Below, in pieces: positions 14,252 to 21,263 of a stretch of DNA of 21,854 nt. Source of the DNA: Candidatus Gastranaerophilales bacterium (GTDB taxonomy: Bacteria; Cyanobacteriota; Vampirovibrionia; Gastranaerophilales; Gastranaerophilaceae); NCBI GenBank assembly GCA_910587375.1, contig CAJULR010000040.1, positions 1 to 21,854 on the forward strand. Reading direction: 5' to 3'. Every line of letters begins with the position of its first letter. Within the stretch, counting starts at the first letter, position 1. A model generated the notes under the pieces. The model had not been told where the DNA came from. It did no database searches and worked only from the letters and a program-made list of their open reading frames with translations. The translations under genes and the position numbers were made by a program.

Positions 14252-15733
14252 TTACAGTGCTTCGGCAGGCTCTCTTGAAGGTGCTGCGTTATCAACAATT
14301 ACAATGTTTGAAACGTTTATGTTTGTACTTTGCTTTTTAGATATTACCATTTTATCTAAATTTAAAAGCAGGAATTTTTTAGTCTGAATGCCTGTAATTA
14401 AAGCGTTTGGCTGGTTTGGAATCATTGTAATTTTTGAATAGAAACCTGCATTATCAAGCATAATGTTTTCAACAATTTTGCCGTTTGTTGTGTCAAAAAC
14501 GTTTATAATGCTGTCTTTTGCGCAAAGAATGTATATTTTATCGTGATAGAAAACAGCGTCCACAGGTTTTTCATTCAACATTACTTCGGCTGTTAAAACG
14601 CCCTCGGGCTCGTTATAAACAGAGAGCTTATTTTCCGTTCTTGATATTGCATAAATTTTATCATTTTTATATAAAATTCTTGATAAATTCTTGCCTTCTG
14701 CAATATATTTTGCAACATATCCCTCATCTGAAGCAGTGTTAGGTTTTAAGCTGTAGATTTTTTGCGTGTTTCTGTCAATGAAGGCCAAAGATTCGCCATC
14801 GTTTGAAACAGCTATTTTATATGGAGATTGTTCCAGCTTAATTGCCTTCATAAGCTTTGCTGCGTTTAAATCTATGGCATAAACCGTAGAAGCGTTTGCT
14901 GAGGCCACATATGCAATGTTATTCACGCTGTCTAAATCTGCGTCTTTTGGCATATCATCAAGGTTTATCTGGGCCACCATTCTTTCGTTCGTTAAATCCA
15001 CAACCTCAAGTGTTTTTGAGCCAAAATACATAACAAGCGCAAATTTTGATTTATTTGAGGCTAAAATTTTTGAAGGAAGGCCGTTTAATTTTAATTCGTA
15101 CAAGGAATTTTTGTTTGTTCCTGTTGTGCTTCCGTTATAAACAAGCACAAATTTTGATTTATCTGTCGAAATTATTGTTTTTTTATTTTTAAGTTCGTTT
15201 AAAGGGAAGAGCTGGCTTTTTTCATCTTTGATATTGTCAATTTTGGCGTCCGTGTTAACGGTGATTAAATTATCTCCTTTTTGTGGAATAACAAGGTCGC
15301 CCAAAATTAATTTCATACTCTCTGGCACCTGTAACCCAACAGGGACAAGCATATCCTGGGGCATAACGCCAAGTCTTACCTTCAAGGGCAGGTTTTCATT
15401 CTTTGTAATTGAGAAATTGCCGTTTTTATCTTTAATAAGTTTTAACAATACAAAGTTGTTGTTAAAAATCACAACTTCAGGCTTTGAATTTAAACTTAAA
15501 TTTGAAGGATAAGTGTACTCGATTTTTATATCTTTTTCCTCTGCTTGCTGTGCCGGGTATAGAGGAATGTATGTTGTGCCGTCCGGGAAAACCACAAGAG
15601 AATCAAATCTTTGGGTTGAATTTGGTACGGTTTTTTTAATATAGTTCCAAAAATCGTCAGGAAGCCTTGATGCCATTGCGCACTGGTTAATTAATACCAT
15701 ACAAAGGGTGATTAATAATACTTTTGCTTTCAT
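14252..15733 (-). CDS. Secreted beta-propeller (YncE/YVTN-like) protein
   Basis: A 493-residue exported protein. Residues 1-21 are a Sec signal peptide (MKAKVLLITLCMVLINQCAMA), possibly with a Cys close to the cleavage site. After an N-terminal region of about 170 residues the chain is a run of about 40-residue beta repeats with patterns such as VYNGSTTGTNK, AYVASANASTVYAIDL and IYILCAKDSIINVFDT. These are typical of YVTN/YncE beta-propellers. No enzyme motif is visible, so the role may be binding or scaffolding at the cell surface. The ribosome site GGAAGG is clear. It starts 29 bases after dnaJ, so it is probably co-transcribed with the chaperone genes, which is unusual company. Confidence 0.8.
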   Translation of the reverse strand: MKAKVLLITLCMVLINQCAMASRLPDDFWNYIKKTVPNSTQRFDSLVVFPDGTTYIPLYPAQQAEEKDIKIEYTYPSNLSLNSKPEVVIFNNNFVLLKLIKDKNGNFSITKNENLPLKVRLGVMPQDMLVPVGLQVPESMKLILGDLVIPQKGDNLITVNTDAKIDNIKDEKSQLFPLNELKNKKTIISTDKSKFVLVYNGSTTGTNKNSLYELKLNGLPSKILASNKSKFALVMYFGSKTLEVVDLTNERMVAQINLDDMPKDADLDSVNNIAYVASANASTVYAIDLNAAKLMKAIKLEQSPYKIAVSNDGESLAFIDRNTQKIYSLKPNTASDEGYVAKYIAEGKNLSRILYKNDKIYAISRTENKLSVYNEPEGVLTAEVMLNEKPVDAVFYHDKIYILCAKDSIINVFDTTNGKIVENIMLDNAGFYSKITMIPNQPNALITGIQTKKFLLLNLDKMVISKKQSTNINVSNIVIVDNAAPSREPAEAL

Positions 15734-15762
15734 TTTTTAAGGTTTCCTTCCTGTTTTTATTT

Positions 15763-16893
15763 TTATTTGCCAAGGGCAGTTTTTACTTTTTCTACAATGC
15801 CGTCTTTTGGTTCGCTCTTGCCTTTTTGGAGCTCGTAAAGCGCCCGATAGAGCTTTTCTTCTTCTTTTGATATTTTCTTTGGAGTGATTATTTTTACAGT
15901 AACGTAATGATTTCCTCTTTGGGTTTCACTTCCTATATATGGAACGCCGCGGCTTTTTAAAAGGAGTTTGTCCATATTTTGAATTCCTTCGGGCACGTGG
16001 GTTTCAACCTTGCCGTCAATCGTTTCAACAGTAACTTTATCCCCTAAAACCGCTTGTGCCGGGGAAATTTCAAGAATTGTGTGGATGTCTGCCCCGTCCC
16101 TTATAAATTTATCGGATTCTTTAACATGAAGCACAACGTATAAATCTCCGGGCTGGCCGCCGTTTTTGCCTGCGTTTCCTTCAGAAGACAGGCGGATTTT
16201 AGACCCTGTGTCCACCCCTTTTGGAATTCTTATTTTAATCTTCTTCTCTTGTTTTATGCCGCCTTCGCCTTTGCATTTTTTACAGAAGGCTTCGGGGCTT
16301 TTTCCTGTTCCGTGGCATTTCGGGCATGTTGTAACGGATGTAAAGCTTCCAAGAACGGACTGCACATTTTGTTGCACCCTTCCATGGCCCCCGCAGGTCT
16401 TACAAACAGTGTCTTTTGCGTTTTTATCAAATCCGCTGCCGTTACATTCTGTGCAGGGTTCTGTGTGCTCGATTTTAATTTCTTTTTCAATGCCGTTCAT
16501 TGCGTCCATAAAATCGATTTGAATGTCCATCCTTAAATCGGCGCCGCGCCTTGGGGCATTTGGGTTTTCCCGATATCCGCCGCCAAAGCCTGCCCCCATT
16601 CCGCCAAAGAATGAAGCAAAAATGTCGTTAATATCGCCAAAGCCAAAGTCAAACGGCCCTTGTGAAGAATATCCGGCGTTTTTCAGCCCGTCTTCGCCAT
16701 ATTGGTCATAAAGCGCGCGTTTATCATCATCCATAAGGGTTTCATACGCACGGCCTAACTCTTTAAATTTTTCTTCCGCGTCAGGCTCTTTGTTTACATC
16801 CGGGTGTAATTTTCTTGCTTTTTGTCTGAATGCTTTTTTAATTTCGTCTTTTGATGCGTTTTTTTCAACTTCTAATATTTGGTAAAAATCCAT
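15763..16893 (-). CDS. dnaJ: Chaperone DnaJ (Hsp40)
   Basis: Co-chaperone that delivers unfolded clients to DnaK and stimulates its ATPase. All class A features are present in 376 residues. The J domain has HPD at 30-32, then a Gly/Phe region (about 75-110). Four zinc motifs of CxxCxGxG type start at Cys147, Cys164, Cys190 and Cys204. The C-terminal client-binding domain (IKIRIPKGVDTGSKIRL onward) follows. The start has AGGAAT upstream. It follows grpE by 42 bases on the same strand. dnaK is not between them, unlike the common grpE-dnaK-dnaJ order, and is not in the window. Confidence 0.97.
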   Translation of the reverse strand: MDFYQILEVEKNASKDEIKKAFRQKARKLHPDVNKEPDAEEKFKELGRAYETLMDDDKRALYDQYGEDGLKNAGYSSQGPFDFGFGDINDIFASFFGGMGAGFGGGYRENPNAPRRGADLRMDIQIDFMDAMNGIEKEIKIEHTEPCTECNGSGFDKNAKDTVCKTCGGHGRVQQNVQSVLGSFTSVTTCPKCHGTGKSPEAFCKKCKGEGGIKQEKKIKIRIPKGVDTGSKIRLSSEGNAGKNGGQPGDLYVVLHVKESDKFIRDGADIHTILEISPAQAVLGDKVTVETIDGKVETHVPEGIQNMDKLLLKSRGVPYIGSETQRGNHYVTVKIITPKKISKEEEKLYRALYELQKGKSEPKDGIVEKVKTALGK

Positions 16894-16935
16894 AATATGT
16901 GATTATTCCTATTCCTCAAGTTCTTGTTTTTGATT

Positions 16936-17571
16936 TTAGCCTTCTTCTGTTGCAACGTTTACAAATGTCGGCCTTAACACCTTGTCAAAAAGTTTATACC
17001 CCGTTTGTAATTCGTCTATAACTGTGTTTGCAGGGTGCTCATTTGTGGGTGTTTGCATAACAGCCTCGTGTAAATTCGGGTCAAATTCTTCGCCCTTGGC
17101 TTCGATTTTTTTCAAGCCGATTTTATCAAGCGTGTCATAAAGCTGTTTTATGCCAACTTCATAGCTTTCTTTTATTTTATCGCACTCTTGCATATCAGAA
17201 ACGGATTTTCTTGCGCGCTCAAAAGTATCTAAAACCGTAATAATTTTTTTCAAAGTGTCTTCTGCGCCATACTTCAAAAGACTTTCTCTTTCTGCCATTT
17301 GGCGTTTTCTAAAGTTATCAAAATCGGCCGCAAGCCTTAAATATTTGTTGTTTAAGCTGTCAAGTTCTGCCTGAAGCTTTGCTGTGTCGTCGTTTTGAGC
17401 TTCGCTTGGGGTGTCTTTTTCAGGCTCGTTTTCAGGTTGCTGCTCAGCCCCTTCCTGGTTTTGGGCTGTGTTTTCTTCTGTGTTTTGGGCTTCTTCCTGG
17501 TTTTTAGCCTCTTTATTATAGTTTTCTTCTTCAAAAGGATTATTTTTTTGTTCGTCCTTGTTTTTGAACAT
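16936..17571 (-). CDS. grpE: Nucleotide exchange factor GrpE
   Basis: Promotes ADP release from DnaK as a dimer. It has 211 residues. The first 65 are very acidic, with runs of Glu/Gln/Asn (EEENYNKEAKNQEEAQNTEE and so on) and probably disordered. The long dimerising helix runs about 68-115 (AKLQAELDSLNNKYLRLAAD, FDNFRKRQ). The C-terminal beta domain holds the family signature (FDPNLHEAVMQ) and ends LFDKVLRPTFVNVATEEG. The ribosome site AAGGGA is well placed. It opens the grpE-dnaJ run and has a good promoter 65 bases upstream. I find no CIRCE (HrcA) operator, so its heat-shock control is not evident. Confidence 0.96.
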   Translation of the reverse strand: MFKNKDEQKNNPFEEENYNKEAKNQEEAQNTEENTAQNQEGAEQQPENEPEKDTPSEAQNDDTAKLQAELDSLNNKYLRLAADFDNFRKRQMAERESLLKYGAEDTLKKIITVLDTFERARKSVSDMQECDKIKESYEVGIKQLYDTLDKIGLKKIEAKGEEFDPNLHEAVMQTPTNEHPANTVIDELQTGYKLFDKVLRPTFVNVATEEG

Positions 17572-17637
17572 AGCTTTTTCCCTTATATTTCTTGTGTTTT
17601 CGCTTTTTTAGGCATTACAAATTGCCCGTTAATATAT

Positions 17638-17665
17638 ATTATAGAGTATCAATATCTGATGTCTA
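17638..17665 (-). promoter_or_regulatory. Promoter of the grpE-dnaJ run
   Basis: On the minus strand TAGACA (17665-17660) and TATAAT (17643-17638) are 16 bp apart. They predict a leader of about 60 bases before grpE. The -10 is consensus and the -35 differs at one base. Confidence 0.6.
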
Positions 17666-17682
17666 ATTATATTAACTTTTTA

Positions 17683-18225
17683 TTAATATTTTAATTGGAA
17701 AGCAGGACAGCCATATGGGGAACAAGTGGTTTTTATGTATTTCAAATCCAGGACACAGCGCACACCAAGAGCATAGGTATAGGCAAGGTTGTTATTATTG
17801 AATGTGCCACCATTCAAGTTGCGGTTATAATAGGTAGTGCCGCTCTGAACCGTGCCTGACCATACGTAGTTCGGGTAGCAGTCGTCACTAGGGGCGCCCT
17901 TACAGCCCGTCTCGTGGTAGTTGCACCGCAAGGCGCCGTAACCTGAATTCCAGTCGCAGAGCGTCCGTATTTCTTTTTGCTTCAAGAAATTCAAATCCAG
18001 GACACAGCGCACAGAGTTAGCCTGACCAATAGGGCCCGTATTTGTGTAGTTGAAGGTGCCGCTATTTAAGTTGCCCCAATAGTACTTCTCTCCCGTGGGT
18101 GAACCTGACCAAAGCTCGTTCGGATAACAGTTGTTAGTATTGTTAACTGCGCCCGGGCAGCCGCTGTAATTGTAGCACTGCAATGCACCGCGACTTCCTG
18201 AACCGCCGTCACAGAGCGCCTGCAC
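17683..18225 (-). pseudogene. 3' fragment of a gene with two tandem Cys/Asn-rich lectin-like domains
   Basis: Only the C-terminal part of a larger gene seems to remain: 180 codons from a GTG with no ribosome site. It holds two copies of a domain of about 80 residues. Copy 1 opens ALCDGGSGSRGALQCYN and closes SVRCVLDLNFLK. Copy 2 opens TLCDWNSGYGALRCNY and closes GVRCVLDLKYIK. Each has NCYP/DCYP, a WSG, and a Tyr/Asn/Gly-rich stretch before VRCVLDL, recalling FISUMP/DUF1566-like domains at the ends of pilin-like surface proteins. The tail is TTCSPYGCPAFQLKY. Domain similarity continues upstream of the GTG right to a TGA at 18244-18246, formed at the edge of a palindromic repeat element. The DNA is visibly richer in G and C than its neighbours. 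A short real gene from the GTG is the alternative. Confidence 0.6.
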
Positions 18226-18719
18226 TCTGCAAAGCTTAAGGTTTCAATGTGCAGCTGTGTCAAAAAAATAAAGGTAAGTAATTTGGCCTGATAACCTAAA
18301 CTTTACCGGGCGGTAATTTAGCAAGCTCTCTAAGATTTTGAGATTCTGAATCAAGTTCAGGATGACGGTTGTACATTAAATTGCAAGTCAATCAAAAACT
18401 TAAAATGCTGTTCAATCTTAAACCGTTAAAATACGGCCCTACCTGACGATTTGAATTCCCCATCTGTCAAAACCCGTAAGCTCTGACACTCTAAGGGTTG
18501 ATTTCCGCCTTAATAATACCCCGACCCTTTAATAAATGGCAAATAAGTTAATTTTTTTGAAACCTAAAACCTTTGCGGCACAGGCTTTTTCCCTTTGTAA
18601 AGATATGTAACATCTTCTTAAAATATCCTAAAGTTTGACATTCCCTCTGCCGATATTAAAAGTATACAAGGCAATAAATAGACAATAAAAGCAATAAAGA
18701 ACAAAGGAGTGTTTGAACA
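18226..18719. other. Intergenic stretch holding a repeat element and gene debris
   Basis: No intact gene is seen. The 132-bp element at 18246-18377 occupies the left part. On the minus strand 18277-18363 can be read as peptide pieces HPELDSESQNLRELA and KLPPGK and then, one base out of phase, RLSGQITYLYFFDTAAH. This looks like a decayed leader of a pilin-like gene. A palindrome TTACCGGGCGGTAA is at 18303-18316. A TTGACA at 18635-18640 lies upstream of the 18720 gene, but its -10 box is unclear. Confidence 0.5.
18246..18377. repeat. MITE/BIME-like element, 132 bp
   Basis: The ends are inverted: AATGTGCAGCTGT (18246-18258) against AATGTACAACCGT read from 18377 back to 18365, 10 of 13 matching. 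Just inside the right end is the hairpin unit ATTCTGAA (18343-18350), loop TCAAG, TTCAGGAT (18356-18363), the same unit as at 20273 and 21526. No target-site duplication is visible. Confidence 0.65.
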
Positions 18720-19424
18720 ATGGGTATGTCTGCAAGCCAAAGCCGCTTTCTTATGCTTACGGCGCAAAAAAGTAACAATGAATATCGTGCTCAATCTATC
18801 ACGTTTGAACGCCTTATGCTCGCTGAAAACGTTGCAAAGTGGACGAATGAATACGAAGAAGCTATGCAAAACCAAACGCTTTTGTATGGCCAAAGAGATT
18901 CTGATAATATAAACTATGCTGCAAGGCTTCACTATGACGACATTGTTCGCTCTTCTGATGATGGCGGCATGAGCATGTCTTTAATTTCCGCTACTTCAAA
19001 TAAAATCGTTGTGCCTTCCTTGCCGGACCCTATCCCCGAAGGCAAATCAAAAGAAGATTATTTTGTCTGCCCGGATGTAAACGACGCTGATTTTCTTGAA
19101 AAGAATTTAAGAGAAGGAAACTTCCTTTTTGTTGATAAAGATTCAAAACACATCGCGGATACGCCCGAAGAAGAATGGAATAAATATCATTTTTCAGATT
19201 CGCCGATTCAAATGTTTGTAGTTGACACATATGATAAAACGGACGACGCTGCTGCGCAAAGTAAATATAATGAAAGGCAAGAGGCCTTCCAGCGCGCAGA
19301 CAAGCTTCTTGAATGTGAATTAAAAAAGGTTGAAACAGAGCACAAGGCGCTTGAAACCGAAATCGAAAGTGTTCAAAAGGTTATTAAAGATAACGTTGAA
19401 GCAAGCTTTAAAACCTTCGGATAG
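18720..19424 (+). CDS. Lineage-type hypothetical protein (234 aa)
   Basis: No function known to me. The opening MGMSASQSRFLMLTAQKSNN is a style I associate with multi-copy proteins of Gastranaerophilales. Residues 1-80 look helical and polar, the middle (about 85-165) is acidic with an aromatic DYFVCPDVNDADF segment, and 185-230 is a strong coiled coil (ADKLLECELKKVETEHKALE and on). There is no signal peptide and no membrane segment. Filament-forming or scaffold proteins often have this make-up, but that is only a possibility. The ribosome site AGGAG is well placed 8 bases before the ATG. The gene is followed by a hairpin and then a strong terminator. Confidence 0.8.
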   Translation: MGMSASQSRFLMLTAQKSNNEYRAQSITFERLMLAENVAKWTNEYEEAMQNQTLLYGQRDSDNINYAARLHYDDIVRSSDDGGMSMSLISATSNKIVVPSLPDPIPEGKSKEDYFVCPDVNDADFLEKNLREGNFLFVDKDSKHIADTPEEEWNKYHFSDSPIQMFVVDTYDKTDDAAAQSKYNERQEAFQRADKLLECELKKVETEHKALETEIESVQKVIKDNVEASFKTFG

Positions 19425-19535
19425 GCAATAAATAGGCTAATTCCTGGTTTTAGGCGGGCTAAAACCTTATTCTTAAAGCGCTAAACCCGGATAATAAAGC
19501 CTTAAACCCAATAAAGTCTTAAAACAAATACTAAA

Positions 19536-19566
19536 ACACAGGGCATATTTTAAAATGTCCCTGTGT
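19536..19566. terminator. Hairpin downstream of the 18720 gene, weak as a terminator
   Basis: ACACAGGG (19536-19543) pairs with CCCTGTGT (19559-19566), extended by CAT/ATG with one bulged T. No T-run follows on the plus strand. It may protect the 3' end of the mRNA rather than terminate it. Confidence 0.4.
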
Positions 19567-19598
19567 AATAAATAAATTTACTCCATTGTTCATTAACT

Positions 19599-19628
19599 GC
19601 CCCTGATTTCAAGGGGCTTTTTATTTTT
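19599..19628 (+). terminator. Rho-independent terminator
   Basis: GCCCCT (19599-19604) and AGGGGC (19612-19617) form the stem. The tail is TTTTTATTTTT. It should end the transcript of the 18720 gene. Confidence 0.85.
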
Positions 19629-19671
19629 ACATCTTTTTTTGGGTCAAAGCTTTGAAAGCCAACTAAAACCC

Positions 19672-19935
19672 TTATGCGATAAGCATTAATTTGTTTCCGG
19701 TGGTTTCTGTTGCCTGGTTTGTGCCGCCCACGCCGTTTTCAAAGCCTGCACGTTTTTCAGCCCCAATGTTGCTCACTTCGGCCATTTCCTTTGCAAAGAA
19801 ATTCTCACCGCCGCCGATTTTCTTTCCGCCCCCAAGGCTTCCGCCCTGTTGAAGCCCGCCAAAGCCGACCTTCTGTGTTTGGAAATTATTTTGGCCCATC
19901 TGTGCCATTAAGTTTGGATTAAAATTTACGCTCAT
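19672..19935 (-). CDS. Small Gly/Gln-rich hypothetical protein (87 aa)
   Basis: An unrecognised small protein of low-complexity character. The N-terminus is Asn/Gln-rich (MSVNFNPNLMAQMGQNNFQT). A Gly-rich block follows (about 22-45, GFGGLQQGGSLGGGKKIGGG), then a short helix-like stretch (FFAKEMAEVSNIGAEK). There is no Cys, signal peptide or membrane segment. The ATG has AAAGGC in ribosome-site position and the frame is clean. It lies alone, convergent with the 18720 gene. The Gly-rich opposite strand also gives an open frame, which I regard as the shadow. Confidence 0.6.
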   Translation of the reverse strand: MSVNFNPNLMAQMGQNNFQTQKVGFGGLQQGGSLGGGKKIGGGENFFAKEMAEVSNIGAEKRAGFENGVGGTNQATETTGNKLMLIA

Positions 19936-20199
19936 TTTTTGCCTTTATTTTACTTTATCAAACTCCTACAATTAAATAAAAACATCTTGTCGACAAAAAT
20001 TTCACAAACCATATTTTATGTTACAAAAGTTAACACAATCCAATTAACATTTAATATAATAATTAATATTCCGCTTTCGGGGGATGAGAAAACTTCTTTG
20101 GTGGCGCAAAATATAAATGTTGGTGCCGGGCTTTTGCAATTTAACAAGGAAACCAAGATGAATTTGGGATGTTATGCAATTTTAGCCCGTATAAGCCAA

Positions 20200-20230
20200 A
20201 AGACGGGGTTTGCCATTGGCTCCCCGTCTT
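20200..20230 (-). terminator. Probable terminator of the deaminase transcript
   Basis: AAGACGGGG (20200-20208) pairs with CCCCGTCTT (20222-20230), with an inner GCC/GGC. On the minus strand it is followed by TTTTGGC. On the plus strand the tail is weaker (TTTAAATT). Confidence 0.5.
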
Positions 20231-20261
20231 TAAATTAAATAAATGCGCAGCTGCTATTTTT

Positions 20262-20295
20262 GTGCAGCTGTCATCCTGAACTTGTTTCAGGATCT
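20262..20295 (+). repeat. Single unit of the palindromic repeat family
   Basis: It opens GTGCAGCTGTCA, followed by arm ATCCTGAA (20273-20280), loop CTTGT and arm TTCAGGAT (20286-20293). Apart from paired changes it matches the unit at 21515-21548. An inverted partner is not evident here; only a partial GCGCAGCTGC lies just to its left. Confidence 0.8.
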
Positions 20296-20322
20296 ATATA
20301 ATAATGTCGCTTTTGCAAGGCC

Positions 20323-20784
20323 TTATGCTTTTGCAGGAAGTGTGTCCCCGGACAATTCCTGCCTTATGTGTTCGCAATCTATATGTTCAATCGGCGCACC
20401 CGTTTCCTTTTGAAGGTAAACATCCTTAATTCCGGCTTGAACAATGAATCTTTTGCACAAAATGCAGATGAAATTGTGCCCGTAAATATACATTGTGGCG
20501 CCCTTGCACCTGTCTTGTCCGGCTTGGATTATGGCGTTTTGTTCCGCATGGATTGACCGGCATGTTTCATACCTTGTGCCAGAGGGGATGTTGTTTTGAA
20601 CCCGGTAACAATACCCAAGCTCCATACAGGATGTCACTTTTGAGGGTGTTCCGTTATATCCTGTTGCTTTAATTTTTTTGTCCTCTCCGACAATCACCGC
20701 GCCCACTTGCGCCCTTATGCAGTTAGACCTTGAAGCACAGGTTTTTGCAATTTCTAAAAAATATTCATTCCACGGCTTTACCAT
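20323..20784 (-). CDS. dCMP deaminase-type cytidine deaminase
   Basis: A zinc-dependent deaminase of the dCMP deaminase (ComEB-like) family, which converts dCMP to dUMP for thymidylate synthesis. It has 153 residues. The zinc site is SIHAEQNAI (His79, catalytic Glu81) and a Cys pair ICILC (Cys107, Cys110). A first motif, RAQVGAVIV, and GYNGTP are standard for the family. The usual Pro before the first zinc Cys (PCxxC) is Ile here. Extra Cys residues (53, 59, 75) fit the additional zinc site seen in some phage and bacterial dCMP deaminases. An AAGGG ribosome site is present. It follows the XRE gene by 85 bases on the same strand and may share its transcript. Confidence 0.9.
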   Translation of the reverse strand: MVKPWNEYFLEIAKTCASRSNCIRAQVGAVIVGEDKKIKATGYNGTPSKVTSCMELGYCYRVQNNIPSGTRYETCRSIHAEQNAIIQAGQDRCKGATMYIYGHNFICILCKRFIVQAGIKDVYLQKETGAPIEHIDCEHIRQELSGDTLPAKA

Positions 20785-20869
20785 ATCAAAACCCTTTAAA
20801 ATTTATATCGACATAAATATTATACAGCAAAAACTATTCAATGCTCACCATCATTGCAAGCGACCGGCC

Positions 20870-21166
20870 CTATAATATCGTTGTCATGTTTTCTCTGCGC
20901 TCAAGCGTGCTTCTGCTTTGAATGCCATCCCAGCTTTCAACCGGCGAAATTTTAATGCTATACCCTAAAATCATCGCAATGTCGCGAAGCTCTGTCCATT
21001 TCACCGTGTCCGAATTCAGCTTCCTTGAAAGGTTAGACTGCGTAAAAGAATATCCGAAATTTTTGTTCAATTCCTCGGCAAGTGTCGTTAAAGAAATGTC
21101 CCTCATTAAAAGCATTCCTTTAATCAAATGTTTTGTGCTTAAATTTCTGTTGCTCACTCCCTGCAT
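20870..21166 (-). CDS. XRE-type helix-turn-helix regulator (98 aa)
   Basis: A small DNA-binding protein. The HTH unit lies at about residues 24-66: SLTTLAEELNKNFGYSFTQS, then NLSRKLNSDTVKW, then a helix (LRDIAMILGYSIKI). Small regulators of this shape, with 'LSRKL' as part of the recognition helix, are common in Firmicutes and phage. The C-terminal tail is polar. No clear ribosome site precedes the ATG at 21166; a GTG three codons on is possible. It is divergent from the pilin-like gene. A 20-bp palindrome at 21217-21236 lies between them, over the pilin promoter, so it may control both genes. Confidence 0.75.
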   Translation of the reverse strand: MQGVSNRNLSTKHLIKGMLLMRDISLTTLAEELNKNFGYSFTQSNLSRKLNSDTVKWTELRDIAMILGYSIKISPVESWDGIQSRSTLERRENMTTIL

Positions 21167-21198
21167 ATATCAATAATGATGTAAACTGCCTAATAAAG

Positions 21199-21227
21199 TT
21201 GATTTTTTATACTAAATTTGATATGAT
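21199..21227 (+). promoter_or_regulatory. Promoter of the pilin-like gene
   Basis: TTGATT (21199-21204) and TATGAT (21222-21227) are 17 bp apart. Transcription should start near 21234, giving a leader of about 30 bases. An AAGG ribosome site (21251-21254) precedes the ATG at 21264. Confidence 0.6.
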
Positions 21228-21236
21228 TATATCAAA
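21217..21236. promoter_or_regulatory. Palindromic operator candidate over the pilin promoter
   Basis: TTTGATAT, GATT, ATATCAAA form a perfect 8-bp inverted repeat. It covers the -10 box of the plus-strand promoter. A further half-site ATGATAT follows at 21238-21244. The divergent XRE protein is the obvious candidate binder. Confidence 0.55.
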
Positions 21237-21263
21237 TATGATATAAAAATAAGGTTCTAAAAA

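Larger units (their letters stand above)
19936..20322. other. Intergenic stretch between the 87-aa gene and the deaminase
   Basis: AT-rich on the left, with no gene I can support. It carries a 9-bp hairpin (20200-20230), a partial repeat end GCGCAGCTGC near 20245 and a full hairpin unit of the palindromic repeat (20262-20295). The open plus frame 19939-20238 has no ribosome site and no protein-like pattern. Confidence 0.5.

Noticed and set aside
16254..16490. Overlapping frames within dnaJ
   Set aside because: They mirror the zinc-finger coding repeats of dnaJ in other phases.
17572..17680. CIRCE heat-shock operator upstream of grpE
   Set aside because: Looked for TTAGCACTC and GAGTGCTAA; neither is present.
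19939..20238. 99-codon plus-strand open frame
   Set aside because: It overlaps the upstream region of the 87-aa gene, has no ribosome site and no protein-like pattern, and its 3' end runs through a terminator-like hairpin.
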